Notes: generated by a model from the letters alone, not told the origin. Positions 34,768-42,786 are shown, counted from the first letter of the stretch. The stretch is 64,000 nucleotides of DNA from an uncultured bacterium (GCA_905216195.1 CAJMSX010000001.1:89798-153797), one strand, 5' to 3'. Translations and numbers: made by a program.

Positions 34768-35868
34768 ATGGCAGATTTACCCGTATTTGTGGAACGCGAC
34801 CCCGCGGCGATCATGGCCGAAAGCCGGGTACAATTGGAGGCAATTTTAGGCCGTGAGTTACAGCCGGCACAAGTGGAACAATTGATGTTACAGTTTATCG
34901 TGTACCGCGAAACCCTGTTAATTGAGCGTTTTAATGCCGGGATGAGGCAACTATTGTACCAATTCAGCACCGCGCCGGTGTTGGACTATGTGGCGGGATT
35001 GGTGGCCGTTGAACGGTTGCCGGCCGCCCATGCCGGGTGTACCGTCCGTTTTACACTGATAGCCGGTCACGGGGTTGTATTGATACCCGCCGGTACGAGG
35101 GTTGCCACTTCTGACAATAAAATGATCTTTGAAACCCCGGACGATGTGGCCGTATCGCCCGGCACCAATCAGGTTGATATTTTGGTGACAGCACAAACGG
35201 AAGGGAAAGCCGGCAACGGGTATAGCGTTGGCAAGGTGACAAAAATATTAGACCCGTTAGCGTTTGTTTCCACCGTTCACAATCTGGACGTTACCGGGGG
35301 CGGTAGTGATGAGGAAACCGACGAACAGTTAAGGGAGCGTGTTAGGTTGGCACCGTCCCAATTCTCCACCGCGGGAAGCAGGGGAGCGTATGAGTATCAC
35401 GCCAAAAGTGCTAATGCCGCCATTACCGATGTTTCCATATCATCCCCCATTCCTGGTACCGTCTTAATTGTACCCCTGACTGAAAGTGGCGAAACGCCCC
35501 AACAGGTAATTACAGACGTTTATGGCGTATGCAGTGCCGAAAAGGTGCGACCATTAACCGATACCGTGATTGTAGCCGCTGCCGTGCGGGTGGACTATGA
35601 AATAACAATTAATGTGACAATATTAGAGGATAGAGACGCCACCACCGCCCGGACGGAAATATTAAACTCCCTGAATGAATATGCTATCGGCAAACGGCGA
35701 AAGTTGGGGTTAGATGTGGTAAGATCGCAAATACTGAAAATTGCCAAAATTGAAAGTGTGTACGATGTGGAAGTTTTGACCCCCGCCGCCAATGTGGAGA
35801 TCAGCGCCGGGGAATATGCCAATTGCACTGGCATAACAGTAAATCTAATAGGTTTTAGCCATGAGTGA
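34768..35868 (+). CDS. Baseplate J-like protein
   Basis: A 366-residue protein. It has the family marks VERLPAAHAGCTVRFTL, GTRVATSDNKMIFETPDDV and the conserved GGGSDEETDEQLRERV with SPIPGTVLIVPL. It is the wedge component next to gp25-like and gpI. Its 3' end overlaps gpI by 8 bases. Confidence 0.9.
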   Translation: MADLPVFVERDPAAIMAESRVQLEAILGRELQPAQVEQLMLQFIVYRETLLIERFNAGMRQLLYQFSTAPVLDYVAGLVAVERLPAAHAGCTVRFTLIAGHGVVLIPAGTRVATSDNKMIFETPDDVAVSPGTNQVDILVTAQTEGKAGNGYSVGKVTKILDPLAFVSTVHNLDVTGGGSDEETDEQLRERVRLAPSQFSTAGSRGAYEYHAKSANAAITDVSISSPIPGTVLIVPLTESGETPQQVITDVYGVCSAEKVRPLTDTVIVAAAVRVDYEITINVTILEDRDATTARTEILNSLNEYAIGKRRKLGLDVVRSQILKIAKIESVYDVEVLTPAANVEISAGEYANCTGITVNLIGFSHE

Positions 35869-36886
35869 AAATGCAAGGGAAAGTCAAGTAATCGCAAGTA
35901 GTTTAAGCGGTAACGAATTGGCCGGGGCATTATCGGAATTGGTGGCTGTGCGGTGGGATAATTATGACTTATCACCCTTCATGTTGTATTTGGTGGACGT
36001 TTGCGTCCCTGCCGCTTTGCCTTATTTAGCGGATCAGTTTGATGTAGACGGATTACGGGGTTTCGCTATGGTAGTCGATGAGGAGCAGCAAAGGGAATTA
36101 ATTAAACAAAGTATCAGTTTACATAAATATATGGGTACCCCGTGGGCGATCCGGGAGGCATGTAATACAATTGGGTTTCCTGTGATCTTATTGGAAGAAG
36201 GCGCCACCATTTCCGGTGCTGCCACTACCCTTGACGGTTGGGCACAATTCCGCATTTTGATAGAGGCCGCAACAAATCGCTACATAACCGCGGAGGAAGC
36301 ACGAAAATTACGTCAATTCGTAGAGTATTATAAAAACGAAAGATCACATTTAATTGAATTAGGATTTTATCAATCTTTAATCGAAAGTAATCTTTTTCGG
36401 CTGAAAGTGGAAGAACGCGATCAGCTAAATATCAATGTAATTACGTTAGAATTAGCACCTAACCTAGTTACACTTAATCCACGAGGAGATAAAATAAAAG
36501 TGATAATCAGGGTAAATACATCTTTTATAATGCCAGTTTTGATTTATTGGGGAGACGGAACTAACGATAAAGTTAATATCACCTATTCCGGAATGGCGGG
36601 AACAAGTGAAATAAACATCGTTTCAGATCCCAACATAACTGGTAGCGACCGGGAAATTACTACTGCTATTGAAAACCCTATCGGCATTGTGTTAGGTAGT
36701 TTAACTATCCGGCAATGGTGTAAATGGCGTAACGCATATAGTTGGGATTATAACCGGGCGTATAACCAATTTTCGCCTATGTTACCATATATAGAATTGA
36801 ACCGACAAACTGTTTGGTTGGAAGATACGGCAGATTTTGACGAGCAAATAAAAGTAAAGTCTAATACGGATTGGAAAGTTGAATAA
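35861..36886 (+). CDS. Tail protein I-like with C-terminal BACON module and BACON half
   Basis: A 341-residue protein. Residues 1-190 are the P2 gpI domain (LSPFMLYLVDVCVPAALPYLADQFDVDG; AIREACNTIGFPVILLEEG), linking baseplate to fibres. Residues about 200-285 form a complete BACON/Ig-like domain (LELAPNLVTLNPRGDKIKV...WGDGTNDKVNITYSG...LGSLTIRQW). The last 35 residues look like only the first half of another BACON domain (NRQTVWLEDTADFDEQIKVKSNTDWKVE), cut right after the W-x-V. The missing second half opens the next gene. Confidence 0.75.
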   Translation: MSENARESQVIASSLSGNELAGALSELVAVRWDNYDLSPFMLYLVDVCVPAALPYLADQFDVDGLRGFAMVVDEEQQRELIKQSISLHKYMGTPWAIREACNTIGFPVILLEEGATISGAATTLDGWAQFRILIEAATNRYITAEEARKLRQFVEYYKNERSHLIELGFYQSLIESNLFRLKVEERDQLNINVITLELAPNLVTLNPRGDKIKVIIRVNTSFIMPVLIYWGDGTNDKVNITYSGMAGTSEINIVSDPNITGSDREITTAIENPIGIVLGSLTIRQWCKWRNAYSWDYNRAYNQFSPMLPYIELNRQTVWLEDTADFDEQIKVKSNTDWKVE

Positions 36887-36899
36887 ATAAACATTGGAA
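36861..36899 (+). repeat. Short direct repeat at the gpI / fibre gene junction
   Basis: The 13-mer ATTGGAAAGTTGA (36869-36881 region) recurs 25 bases downstream in the intergenic gap. The same place at the next split (about 37503) reads ATTGGCAGGTTGC, though there it codes the conserved W-x-V. Could be a recombination scar. Confidence 0.35.
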
Positions 36900-36923
36900 A
36901 GTTGAACATTAAAATTTAAGGTT

Positions 36924-37520
36924 ATGAGTAAAACAAGTTGGAACACAGTAAACCCGTCTAGTGGTTCGGGTGACGGTATAGTTAATGTTGGTGGTAGTGT
37001 GCATACTGGCCGTATGCAGCGAACAAGTACGCCGGCATTTAAGGCGATGGGGGTAGCTGATCAAGTATTAACAGTAACGCAAAAAGCGAAGGCCGAATAT
37101 GTCACCATCAATGATGTGTCCGCGGGGAAAGATGGCGGAAACGTCACCGTCACCGGCAAATCAAATAGTAGTAAATTAACTTTTTCCCTGGGAGCGGGTG
37201 ATATTACTATTACGTTGCCGTCCAAATATTCTGCCGGAGGTGCGGAAACAGCTAACAATACCGCCATTGTCGGTGATCCCGGAGCAACGTCCGAATTTGA
37301 ATTTTCCGTTACAATCAACATACCAAAGAATACCACTACGGCGCCAAAAACCCGCGCAATTAATGTGGTGGCAGCAGGAGGGCAGTCTGCAAGTGCTACA
37401 ATTTCACAGCCCGCTGGCGACCCGGTATTGACAATTTCTCCTACAAGCGTGACGATTGAGGCGGATGGCACCGCCGTTGCCGTAACGGTTACAAGTAATA
37501 CCAATTGGCAGGTTGCATAA
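36924..37520 (+). CDS. Fibre-linked protein: BACON half, Ig-like domain, BACON half
   Basis: A 198-residue protein. Residues 1-52 read like the second half of a BACON domain (SWNTVNPSSGSGDGIVNV, then a final strand VLTVTQKA). Residues 55-165 form a complete beta-sandwich (EYVTINDVSAGKDGGNVTV ... SASATISQPAG). The last 30 residues (LTISPTSVTIEADGTAVAV...NTNWQVA) are a first half again, ended by TAA that overlaps the next ATG (TAATGA). There is no leader peptide; it is a phage structural protein, probably connecting gpI with the fibre. Confidence 0.65.
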   Translation: MSKTSWNTVNPSSGSGDGIVNVGGSVHTGRMQRTSTPAFKAMGVADQVLTVTQKAKAEYVTINDVSAGKDGGNVTVTGKSNSSKLTFSLGAGDITITLPSKYSAGGAETANNTAIVGDPGATSEFEFSVTINIPKNTTTAPKTRAINVVAAGGQSASATISQPAGDPVLTISPTSVTIEADGTAVAVTVTSNTNWQVA

Positions 37521-37759
37521 TGACAACAATAACAACAGCATGGGGAGATGGTACGGCCGACGTTATCTATATTACCTATATGGGTGGCGTTGGAAGTACT
37601 GTCATGACTATTGTCGCCGATCGAAATAAAACGATCGAGCAACGACGAAGAGTGATTCAATTGAAAGCGACAACGGGCGTTGTATTAGCTACATTGATCG
37701 TTACGCAGAAATCCCGTTCCCGTGCCTTCGTGGTTTCTTATAATAAAAGCTATAAATAG
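37520..37759 (+). CDS. Small protein equal to a second BACON half
   Basis: A 79-residue protein starting at the ATG inside TAATGA (37520). It reads TAWGDGTADVIYITYMGG, then IVADRNKTIEQRRRVIQL and ends LIVTQKSRSRAFVVSYNKSYK. It resembles the internal module of the gpI-like protein (WGDGTNDKVNITYSG ... LTIRQ ... YNRAYN), including the WGDGT start and the YNxxY end. On its own it is only half a domain, so it likely pairs with the C-terminal half of the preceding protein or was part of it before a frameshift. Confidence 0.6.
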   Translation: MTTITTAWGDGTADVIYITYMGGVGSTVMTIVADRNKTIEQRRRVIQLKATTGVVLATLIVTQKSRSRAFVVSYNKSYK

Positions 37760-37766
37760 AACTGAT

Positions 37767-38900
37767 ATGATAAAACCGAGCGATTTAATAACATTGTCAA
37801 ATCATACCTTTTTTGACAATGATGAAGGGCTAATTACTCCGGATGGACATAGGGTATTTAATAGTACGCTTGTTGATTATATACAAGCAATACAACCGGC
37901 CACGTTTGTTGTAGACAACAACACAGCATTAGCGGAGTGGGTAAACAACACTGCCGGTAATGACTATACCCACGTATTGATTAAGCAGGGTTCCTTCTTT
38001 ATAAATAAAACGATTGATTTAGAATTAACAGGAACTAAAACAATTGTAGGAATGGCAGGTAATAAAATACGAGTAGCCGGAGAAACAATGGTCGGAGTTA
38101 AAGGCAGTAATATATTAAACAATGATTGTTTTATAATGGGTCTTAATGTCGAAGTTACCGAAGGTAAAGGAGTCATTGCTTTTCAATCATGTAATCATTT
38201 GTTAAAATGTTCAGGTACCATAAGATGTACAAGTTTAGACAAATTTGCAGCATTTTATCAATGTAATTATTTATCACATTGTTTAGCTTTTTGTACATCA
38301 CACGGTACTGGGGCTTATGCTTATAGTGGTTGTAAATATTTAGATAATTGTTATGGATATACTCAAACGACGACTGGCCACGGTTCTTATTGTTTTGATA
38401 ATTGTTCAAGTTTAAATAATTGTAATGGAGAAGCAACGGGAGTAGGTTCTATTGCAGGATTTTATAAATGTTTAAACTTGACAAATTGTTATGCAAATGC
38501 AACGGCACGAAATAATGGGTCTGGATTTTTAAATTGTGAAAATTTAGTGAATTGTACGGGTATAAGCACTACTACCGGTTCCGCTGCAAGTTACTGTTTT
38601 TTCCATTGTTATAGATTAATAAATTGTGGCGGTAGAGGACTAAATAGTGGAGATGCAGGAGGATATAGTTTTTGTGAATGTAGATATTTATTTGGTTGTT
38701 ATCCTTATGGTACGAGTAAAAGTGAAACTTATTTGTCTTGTTATATGTCACAATCAGGTACAATAAATCCAGTAGCGGATACAGCCCAGGGAGGTTATAA
38801 TATGACGTTGTTAAATAAAACGTCGGATGAAATAACAGAAACTAATAAACCGGTTATAAAGGATGAACAATTAAAAGAAAATTTTGATGATACACTTTGA
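37767..38900 (+). CDS. Tail spike/fibre with eight CxxLxxC beta-helix repeats
   Basis: I use ATG 37767 (377 residues). Residues 1-120 are a head domain of strands (STLVDYIQAIQPATFVVDNN, then pectate-lyase-like IVGMAGNKIRVAGE). Residues 138-312 contain eight repeats of 22-24 residues, each with C-x2-L-x2-C: Cys 142/148, 166/172, 189/195, 213/219, 235/241, 257/263, 281/287, 305/311, with Gly/Ser/Thr-rich turns between. This predicts a beta-solenoid with two Cys ladders. The tail (340-377) is polar. The repeat part is strikingly AT-rich. Host receptor binding is the likely role; the gene overlaps the next by 14 bases. Confidence 0.75.
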   Translation: MIKPSDLITLSNHTFFDNDEGLITPDGHRVFNSTLVDYIQAIQPATFVVDNNTALAEWVNNTAGNDYTHVLIKQGSFFINKTIDLELTGTKTIVGMAGNKIRVAGETMVGVKGSNILNNDCFIMGLNVEVTEGKGVIAFQSCNHLLKCSGTIRCTSLDKFAAFYQCNYLSHCLAFCTSHGTGAYAYSGCKYLDNCYGYTQTTTGHGSYCFDNCSSLNNCNGEATGVGSIAGFYKCLNLTNCYANATARNNGSGFLNCENLVNCTGISTTTGSAASYCFFHCYRLINCGGRGLNSGDAGGYSFCECRYLFGCYPYGTSKSETYLSCYMSQSGTINPVADTAQGGYNMTLLNKTSDEITETNKPVIKDEQLKENFDDTL

Positions 38901-39327
38901 TAAGTTAAGAAGAATGACCGGTAAATTATATTTGAAAGGGTATAACTTCAACGGTGAAGAAATATTTAGAAGTAAAGAAAAAAACTTAATCGTTGCATCT
39001 GGTTATACAGCAGCAGCCGAAGCATTGGCCGGTGTTGCCGGTGCCAAAATTGTGAATGTAGCGATTGGCACCAATGGAAAGGAACCCACCCCGGAAGATA
39101 CGAACATTAAGAATGCTATAATTATTCCTCTTCAAAGTGTTACCTACCTTACCCCGGCAACGGTACGTTTTAATTTTACCATTGGGTACGATGCTGCAAA
39201 CGGGGTTAATATCCGAGAGTTTGGATTAATGACGGCCGACGGCCGGCTATTTTCTCGCCGAGTGCGGGAAGTATTAGAAAAATCACAATACTTGACTATA
39301 TCAGGTATGTGGGAAATACGAATGTAA
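38887..39327 (+). CDS. Tail fibre-associated protein
   Basis: A 146-residue protein starting at ATG 38887, overlapping the spike gene; ATG 38914 (MTGKLY) is an alternative. The parts VASGYTAAAEALAGVAGAKI and VNIREFGLMTADGRLFSRRVRE resemble the N-terminal fibre segments of P2-like phages (the INEVGLY-type motif) and suggest attachment of fibre to baseplate or a chaperone role. Confidence 0.6.
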   Translation: MIHFDKLRRMTGKLYLKGYNFNGEEIFRSKEKNLIVASGYTAAAEALAGVAGAKIVNVAIGTNGKEPTPEDTNIKNAIIIPLQSVTYLTPATVRFNFTIGYDAANGVNIREFGLMTADGRLFSRRVREVLEKSQYLTISGMWEIRM

Positions 39328-39341
39328 TAAATTAAAAACCT

Positions 39342-39857
39342 ATGACACAAGATCCCTTTACTGTGGCTATATTTATATCCGAGTTTGGTACATTAATAGC
39401 CATTGCCGCGGTTTTTATATGGCAACAAATAACCTCACAAAAAACCCTTATGAAAATAGAGCGGTATTTTGATGGAGAGGCCATGAAAAATGTAAATTTA
39501 GATCAAGCGCGTGGAATTATTTCCGTCGAAATGGAACGCGCAAAATGTGAGATTACGTTAGAAATAATCCGGATTAAGGTTAACAACCATTTGGACGAAA
39601 ACGACCGGGTAAATGCCCGCATTGATATGTATGTAGATCGGGCATATAGCGCTGGTGTTTCGCATTGCCGCAAATTTGAATATCAAGGTAAACCGTTAGC
39701 GATGTTTTTTGAAAGCGCTTGGAAAGAGATCGTTAAAAAACAAATGCGGTTAGATTGTCAAGATCATACGGTGGATATGCCACGAATGGATGCTATATAT
39801 AGTATCATTTTCAACCGTTTTAAAACAGCGTTTAACGATAAAATTGATGAGGAATGA
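39342..39857 (+). CDS. Phage membrane protein, holin candidate
   Basis: A 171-residue protein with one membrane helix at residues 7-27 (TVAIFISEFGTLIAIAAVFIW) and a long hydrophilic helical rest. Direct position before the endolysin and overlap of 4 bases suggest a holin or holin regulator, but a single helix with a large cytoplasmic domain is unusual for a holin. Confidence 0.55.
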   Translation: MTQDPFTVAIFISEFGTLIAIAAVFIWQQITSQKTLMKIERYFDGEAMKNVNLDQARGIISVEMERAKCEITLEIIRIKVNNHLDENDRVNARIDMYVDRAYSAGVSHCRKFEYQGKPLAMFFESAWKEIVKKQMRLDCQDHTVDMPRMDAIYSIIFNRFKTAFNDKIDEE

Positions 39858-40492
39858 TAACAATTAAGCAATTAAAAAACATATTGAAGTGGGCAATTGA
39901 CACCGATATTGAAAAGTATTTGCCGTGGTTTAATACTTTCTTTCTTCGGTATGAGATCAATACTCCGGAACGCAAAGCGGCATTTATTGCCCAGATCGGG
40001 CATGAAAGTAACTACCTTAAATGTGTGGAGGAAAATTTAAATTATTCCGTATCGGGATTAAGGCAAGTTTTTGGTAAATATTTCCCAACGGATGAGATCG
40101 CCAACCGATATGCTAGGAAGCCTGAACAAATCGCAAATCTTGTTTATGCTAACCGTATGGGAAATGGCAAGGTTGAAAGCGGCGACGGATGGCGGTTCCG
40201 TGGGCGTGGATTGTTGCAATTTACCGGTCGGGAAAATTATAACCGTATAGGAAAATTTATAGGTGTGGATTTTATTACCTATCCCGAAGAACTAACTACC
40301 CCGAAATATGCTGTACAATCGGCGTGTTGTTGGTGGCAGAATAAAGGGTTAAACAACCTATCAGATTCCACAACCGATGAGGCGTTTAAACAGATTACCC
40401 GTACGATTAACGGTGGTGACAATGGTTTTTATAACCGTTTGGAATTGTGGGAACGGGCAAAGAATGTATTAGTATTAAACGTAGAACCATGA
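39854..40492 (+). CDS. GH19-type endolysin
   Basis: A 212-residue lysozyme/chitinase-fold muramidase of family GH19. The catalytic Glu lies in IAQIGHESNYLKCVEENLNYS, followed by RFRGRGLLQFTGRENYNRIG and the C-terminal ITRTINGGDNGF, all hallmark GH19 phrases. No signal peptide, so it depends on a holin. It degrades peptidoglycan at lysis; the next gene overlaps it by 4 bases. Confidence 0.9.
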   Translation: MITIKQLKNILKWAIDTDIEKYLPWFNTFFLRYEINTPERKAAFIAQIGHESNYLKCVEENLNYSVSGLRQVFGKYFPTDEIANRYARKPEQIANLVYANRMGNGKVESGDGWRFRGRGLLQFTGRENYNRIGKFIGVDFITYPEELTTPKYAVQSACCWWQNKGLNNLSDSTTDEAFKQITRTINGGDNGFYNRLELWERAKNVLVLNVEP

Positions 40493-41085
40493 GAAAATAT
40501 GTTATTATCGGTGTGATCGTATTATGTGCCATTATTGCCGTACAGCATACCACCATTAAGCGTGTTAAAAATGAACGAAATTTATACCGGGTAAATACCC
40601 ATGTACTTTTATCTGAAAATGAGTTATACCGCACGAAAGACAGTTTAAATGTTGTTTCCATCGGACAATTGCAATTAACCCTAAAAGAGTATAAGAAATA
40701 CCGGGCGAATGATGCCGTATTGATTGGAACCCTAAAGGCTGATAACAGACGGTTAAAGAATATAACCACCGCCCAAACGCAAACTATTTATCATCTTCAG
40801 GGAATAGTAAAAGATAGTATTGTTTACGTAGACCGGCATATTATTGACACCCTGCAATGCGTTGAGATTTCGAACATGTGGTTTTCTTTAGACGGATGTA
40901 TGAATCGACAAAAAAAGTTTGTCGGTCAATTTGTAAGCCGGGATAGTTTATTATATGTAGAGCATATACGCCCGAAACGCTTTTTATTTTTTAAGTGGGG
41001 AATAAAGGAACGAAAACAGGAAATAGTAAGTCGTAACCCTCATACTATTATTATGAATGCGGAATTTATAACAATTAGGGATTAA
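40489..41085 (+). CDS. Spanin-like (Rz-type) membrane protein
   Basis: I start at ATG 40489 (198 residues), which overlaps the endolysin stop. An N-terminal helix (residues 4-20, YVIIGVIVLCAIIAVQH) is followed by a long periplasmic coiled coil (residues 24-110) and a C-terminal strand region with two Cys (about 125 and 137). This is the build of an inner-membrane spanin after an endolysin. A separate outer-membrane partner is not seen. Confidence 0.6.
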   Translation: MRKYVIIGVIVLCAIIAVQHTTIKRVKNERNLYRVNTHVLLSENELYRTKDSLNVVSIGQLQLTLKEYKKYRANDAVLIGTLKADNRRLKNITTAQTQTIYHLQGIVKDSIVYVDRHIIDTLQCVEISNMWFSLDGCMNRQKKFVGQFVSRDSLLYVEHIRPKRFLFFKWGIKERKQEIVSRNPHTIIMNAEFITIRD

Positions 41086-41117
41086 AGGTTTATACAGAAT
41101 ATGATTATAAAAAGGTG

Positions 41118-41173
41118 GGGGGGACGTCGGCCGAACGTCCCCCCTTCATTTGCTGACTTATTGAGCAAATGAA
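41118..41173. terminator. Twin hairpins ending the late operon
   Basis: Two perfect 10-bp stems in a row: GGGGGGACGT/ACGTCCCCCC (41118-41144, 7-base loop) and TTCATTTGCT/AGCAAATGAA (41145-41173, 9-base loop). They lie between the lysis genes and a leftward-oriented frame ending at 41192, so both directions could be stopped. No T tract. Confidence 0.6.
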
Positions 41174-41191
41174 CACTGGCGGCCTATATTT

Positions 41192-41791
41192 TTATATTAT
41201 TTCATCTAGAAAATGACACATTTTTTTAGCTATGTTTGATAAGTTTTCACGTGATAAATTTCGTACTGAACCTTTAGGGGTAGATAAAAAATATTTGGTA
41301 ACCGGTATTTTGTTTTGGTTTGATAACCATGTATGTTTTGAAATGGAAAGGGAATCTGTATCAGAAGAAATTGGTTCCTCTTCTAAAATTTTTTCTTCAA
41401 TTTTGATGTCTATTTTATTATCTTTACTATCATTTGTTGAGGGATCATGAGAAAAATCGGATTGGATATTAAATTATGCTGATTGTATTAAAAAAGGATG
41501 AAATGTAAAATATAGGTCTGTTAATACAATAGCAGAAAAAATAGAAAGGGAATCAATACCAACTTAACTACAATATTTGTATGTTGTATTTTCTTCACAA
41601 CCTTGAAAATTGACTTCTTGATCTATTGTGATAGGAGCTAAGGAAATTTTATTTTTTGAACTAATTGAAAGATTATTTTCTTTTTCCAAAAAATCTTCTA
41701 TAAAACATTGAACAGATCGCATTTGTCCGAGATTTAAATTATTGAGAGTATCACTCCCAATTTGGATACAGTACATTTTGTCTTCCATCAT
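41192..41791 (-). pseudogene. Decayed leftward frame with two in-frame stops behind the RsbW-like gene
   Basis: From ATG 41789-41791 a 75-residue frame runs to TAA at 41564-41566 (MMEDKMYCIQIGSDTLNNL... ending TTYKYCS). The same frame goes on for 29 codons to a second TAA (41474-41476) and then for 93 codons to TAA at 41192-41194, with protein-like content (IKIEEKILEEEPISSDTDSL; KIPVTKYFLSTPKGSVRNL) but no ATG near its front. Possibly one gene of about 199 codons broken by two stops, or a short gene plus a remnant. It follows the RsbW-like gene by 12 bases. No family recognised. Confidence 0.4.
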
Positions 41792-41803
41792 TACAATTTT
41801 TTG

Positions 41804-42226
41804 TTAGTTAAATTGGTTTTCTTCTTTATGATTAGTCAGGGAAAAGCACATTATTATTTTCGCACCATTTTTGGCAAAATATAATTCATCCGTTAATGTT
41901 GTTATTATATAGAGTCCCCTTCCTGTTTCTTTCATTAAATTTTCAGGGCTAATAGGGTCGGGAATAGAATTAAAATCGAATCCTTTTCCTTCGTCTTCTG
42001 TCGTAATGATAATTTTCTGTTTGTTTTTGGATATGGTTATTTTTATTATTTTTTGCGGGTCTTTTTTATTTCCGTAAAGAATAGAATTGTTTATAGCTTC
42101 AATAATACAAAGTTCTATTCTTCTACATATAAGTAGCGCAATTTGATATTTTTCAAAAAAAAGCTTTAAAAAGCTTTCAACTTTAGGAATACTTTGAAAA
42201 GTTGATGTTATTTCTAGTACAATCAT
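41804..42226 (-). CDS. RsbW/SpoIIAB-like ATP-binding (anti-sigma type) protein
   Basis: A 140-residue GHKL ATPase. The N box is EAINNSILYG (Glu43, Asn47), the G1 box DEGKGFD (residues 78-84) and the G2 box TGRGLYII (101-108). This is the HATPase_c_2 layout of anti-sigma factor kinases such as RsbW and SpoIIAB, but no HisKA or sensor part is present. In a prophage cargo segment it might affect a host regulator; a STAS-domain partner is not present within the window. It is the first gene of a leftward two-gene unit. Confidence 0.75.
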   Translation of the reverse strand: MIVLEITSTFQSIPKVESFLKLFFEKYQIALLICRRIELCIIEAINNSILYGNKKDPQKIIKITISKNKQKIIITTEDEGKGFDFNSIPDPISPENLMKETGRGLYIITTLTDELYFAKNGAKIIMCFSLTNHKEENQFN

Positions 42227-42385
42227 TTGTATGTTTTATCCTATAATTATTATTCTTTTAAAAATAAAGCATTGAAAAATAGGAAGTTATTTTAATTTAC
42301 ATTAAACAATACATTGCGATAGACTTATAGGTCGATTTACTGTGTACAAATTATCCTTTCATTCGTATATAAAATTTTATAGATT

Positions 42386-42610
42386 ATGCTTAAAGCTATT
42401 GATTTATACGTAATAGAAAGGGTAAAAGAGCGTAGGGAAGCTTGCGGATTGACACAAGAAGCGCTTTCTCATGCTCTCGATTATAGCGATGGTTATATTA
42501 ATAAATTTGAAACAGGTAAAAAGAAATATAACATTTATCATCTTAATCGTATTGCCCAAATTTTAAAATGTTCTCCCCGCGATTTTTTACCGGAGAAGCC
42601 TATTATTTAA
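42386..42610 (+). CDS. XRE-family HTH regulator
   Basis: A 74-residue protein: VIERVKERREACGLTQEALSHALDYSDGYINKFETGKKKYNIYHLNRIAQIL is a full Cro/CI-type HTH. It is divergent from the RsbW-like gene (160-base gap) and could repress both promoters. Directly downstream lies the structured RNA candidate. Confidence 0.8.
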   Translation: MLKAIDLYVIERVKERREACGLTQEALSHALDYSDGYINKFETGKKKYNIYHLNRIAQILKCSPRDFLPEKPII

Positions 42611-42656
42611 TCACAATAAAAAAGCGTGAATGTTAATCACAATTAGTGTTAGAGGT

Positions 42657-42750
42657 ACCGCTAAGAACCTTCGAGCCTAATAGAATCAACAATCCACGCT
42701 TAGATATGCGTGAATATGTTGTCTATCTCGGCTCTTAGAAATTTAGCGGT
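42657..42750 (+). ncRNA. Long nested hairpin, candidate structured RNA
   Basis: Five nested helices pair in order: ACCGCTAA 42657-42664 with TTAGCGGT 42743-42750; GAGCC 42673-42677 with GGCTC 42730-42734; ATAGA 42680-42684 with TCTAT 42722-42726; CAACA 42687-42691 with TGTTG 42717-42721; CACGC 42695-42699 with GCGTG 42708-42712 around an 8-base loop. It lies in a 409-base gap without a gene, after an XRE gene and before a terminator-like hairpin (42787-42815). Could be an sRNA, an attenuator or an element end; strand is assumed plus from the terminator. Confidence 0.5.
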
Positions 42751-42786
42751 TTTCTACCACAAGATATGACAATATCTTCACTGTAT

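Noticed and set aside
29401..34970. Long minus-strand frames opposite the tail genes
   Set aside because: The phage late genes on the plus strand are well recognised; the opposite frames have no start context or domain.
37490..37530. Programmed frameshift joining 36924 and 37520 genes
   Set aside because: A -1 shift would fuse them, but there is no slippery heptamer; the TAATGA overlap is better explained by coupled re-initiation.
38173..38763. Minus-strand Asn/Tyr-rich frames opposite the spike gene
   Set aside because: They arise from the AT-rich repeat codons of the spike and have extreme composition (YNYLNLNNYQNN).
36924..38900. Diversity-generating retroelement
   Set aside because: No reverse transcriptase or template repeat is seen; the spike repeats are conserved coding repeats without adenine-specific variation.
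41232..41450. Plus-strand 72-residue frame (MFDKFSRDKF...)
   Set aside because: It lies opposite the leftward decayed frame, whose content looks more protein-like; the frame's Ser/Leu-rich end is typical of an antisense shadow.
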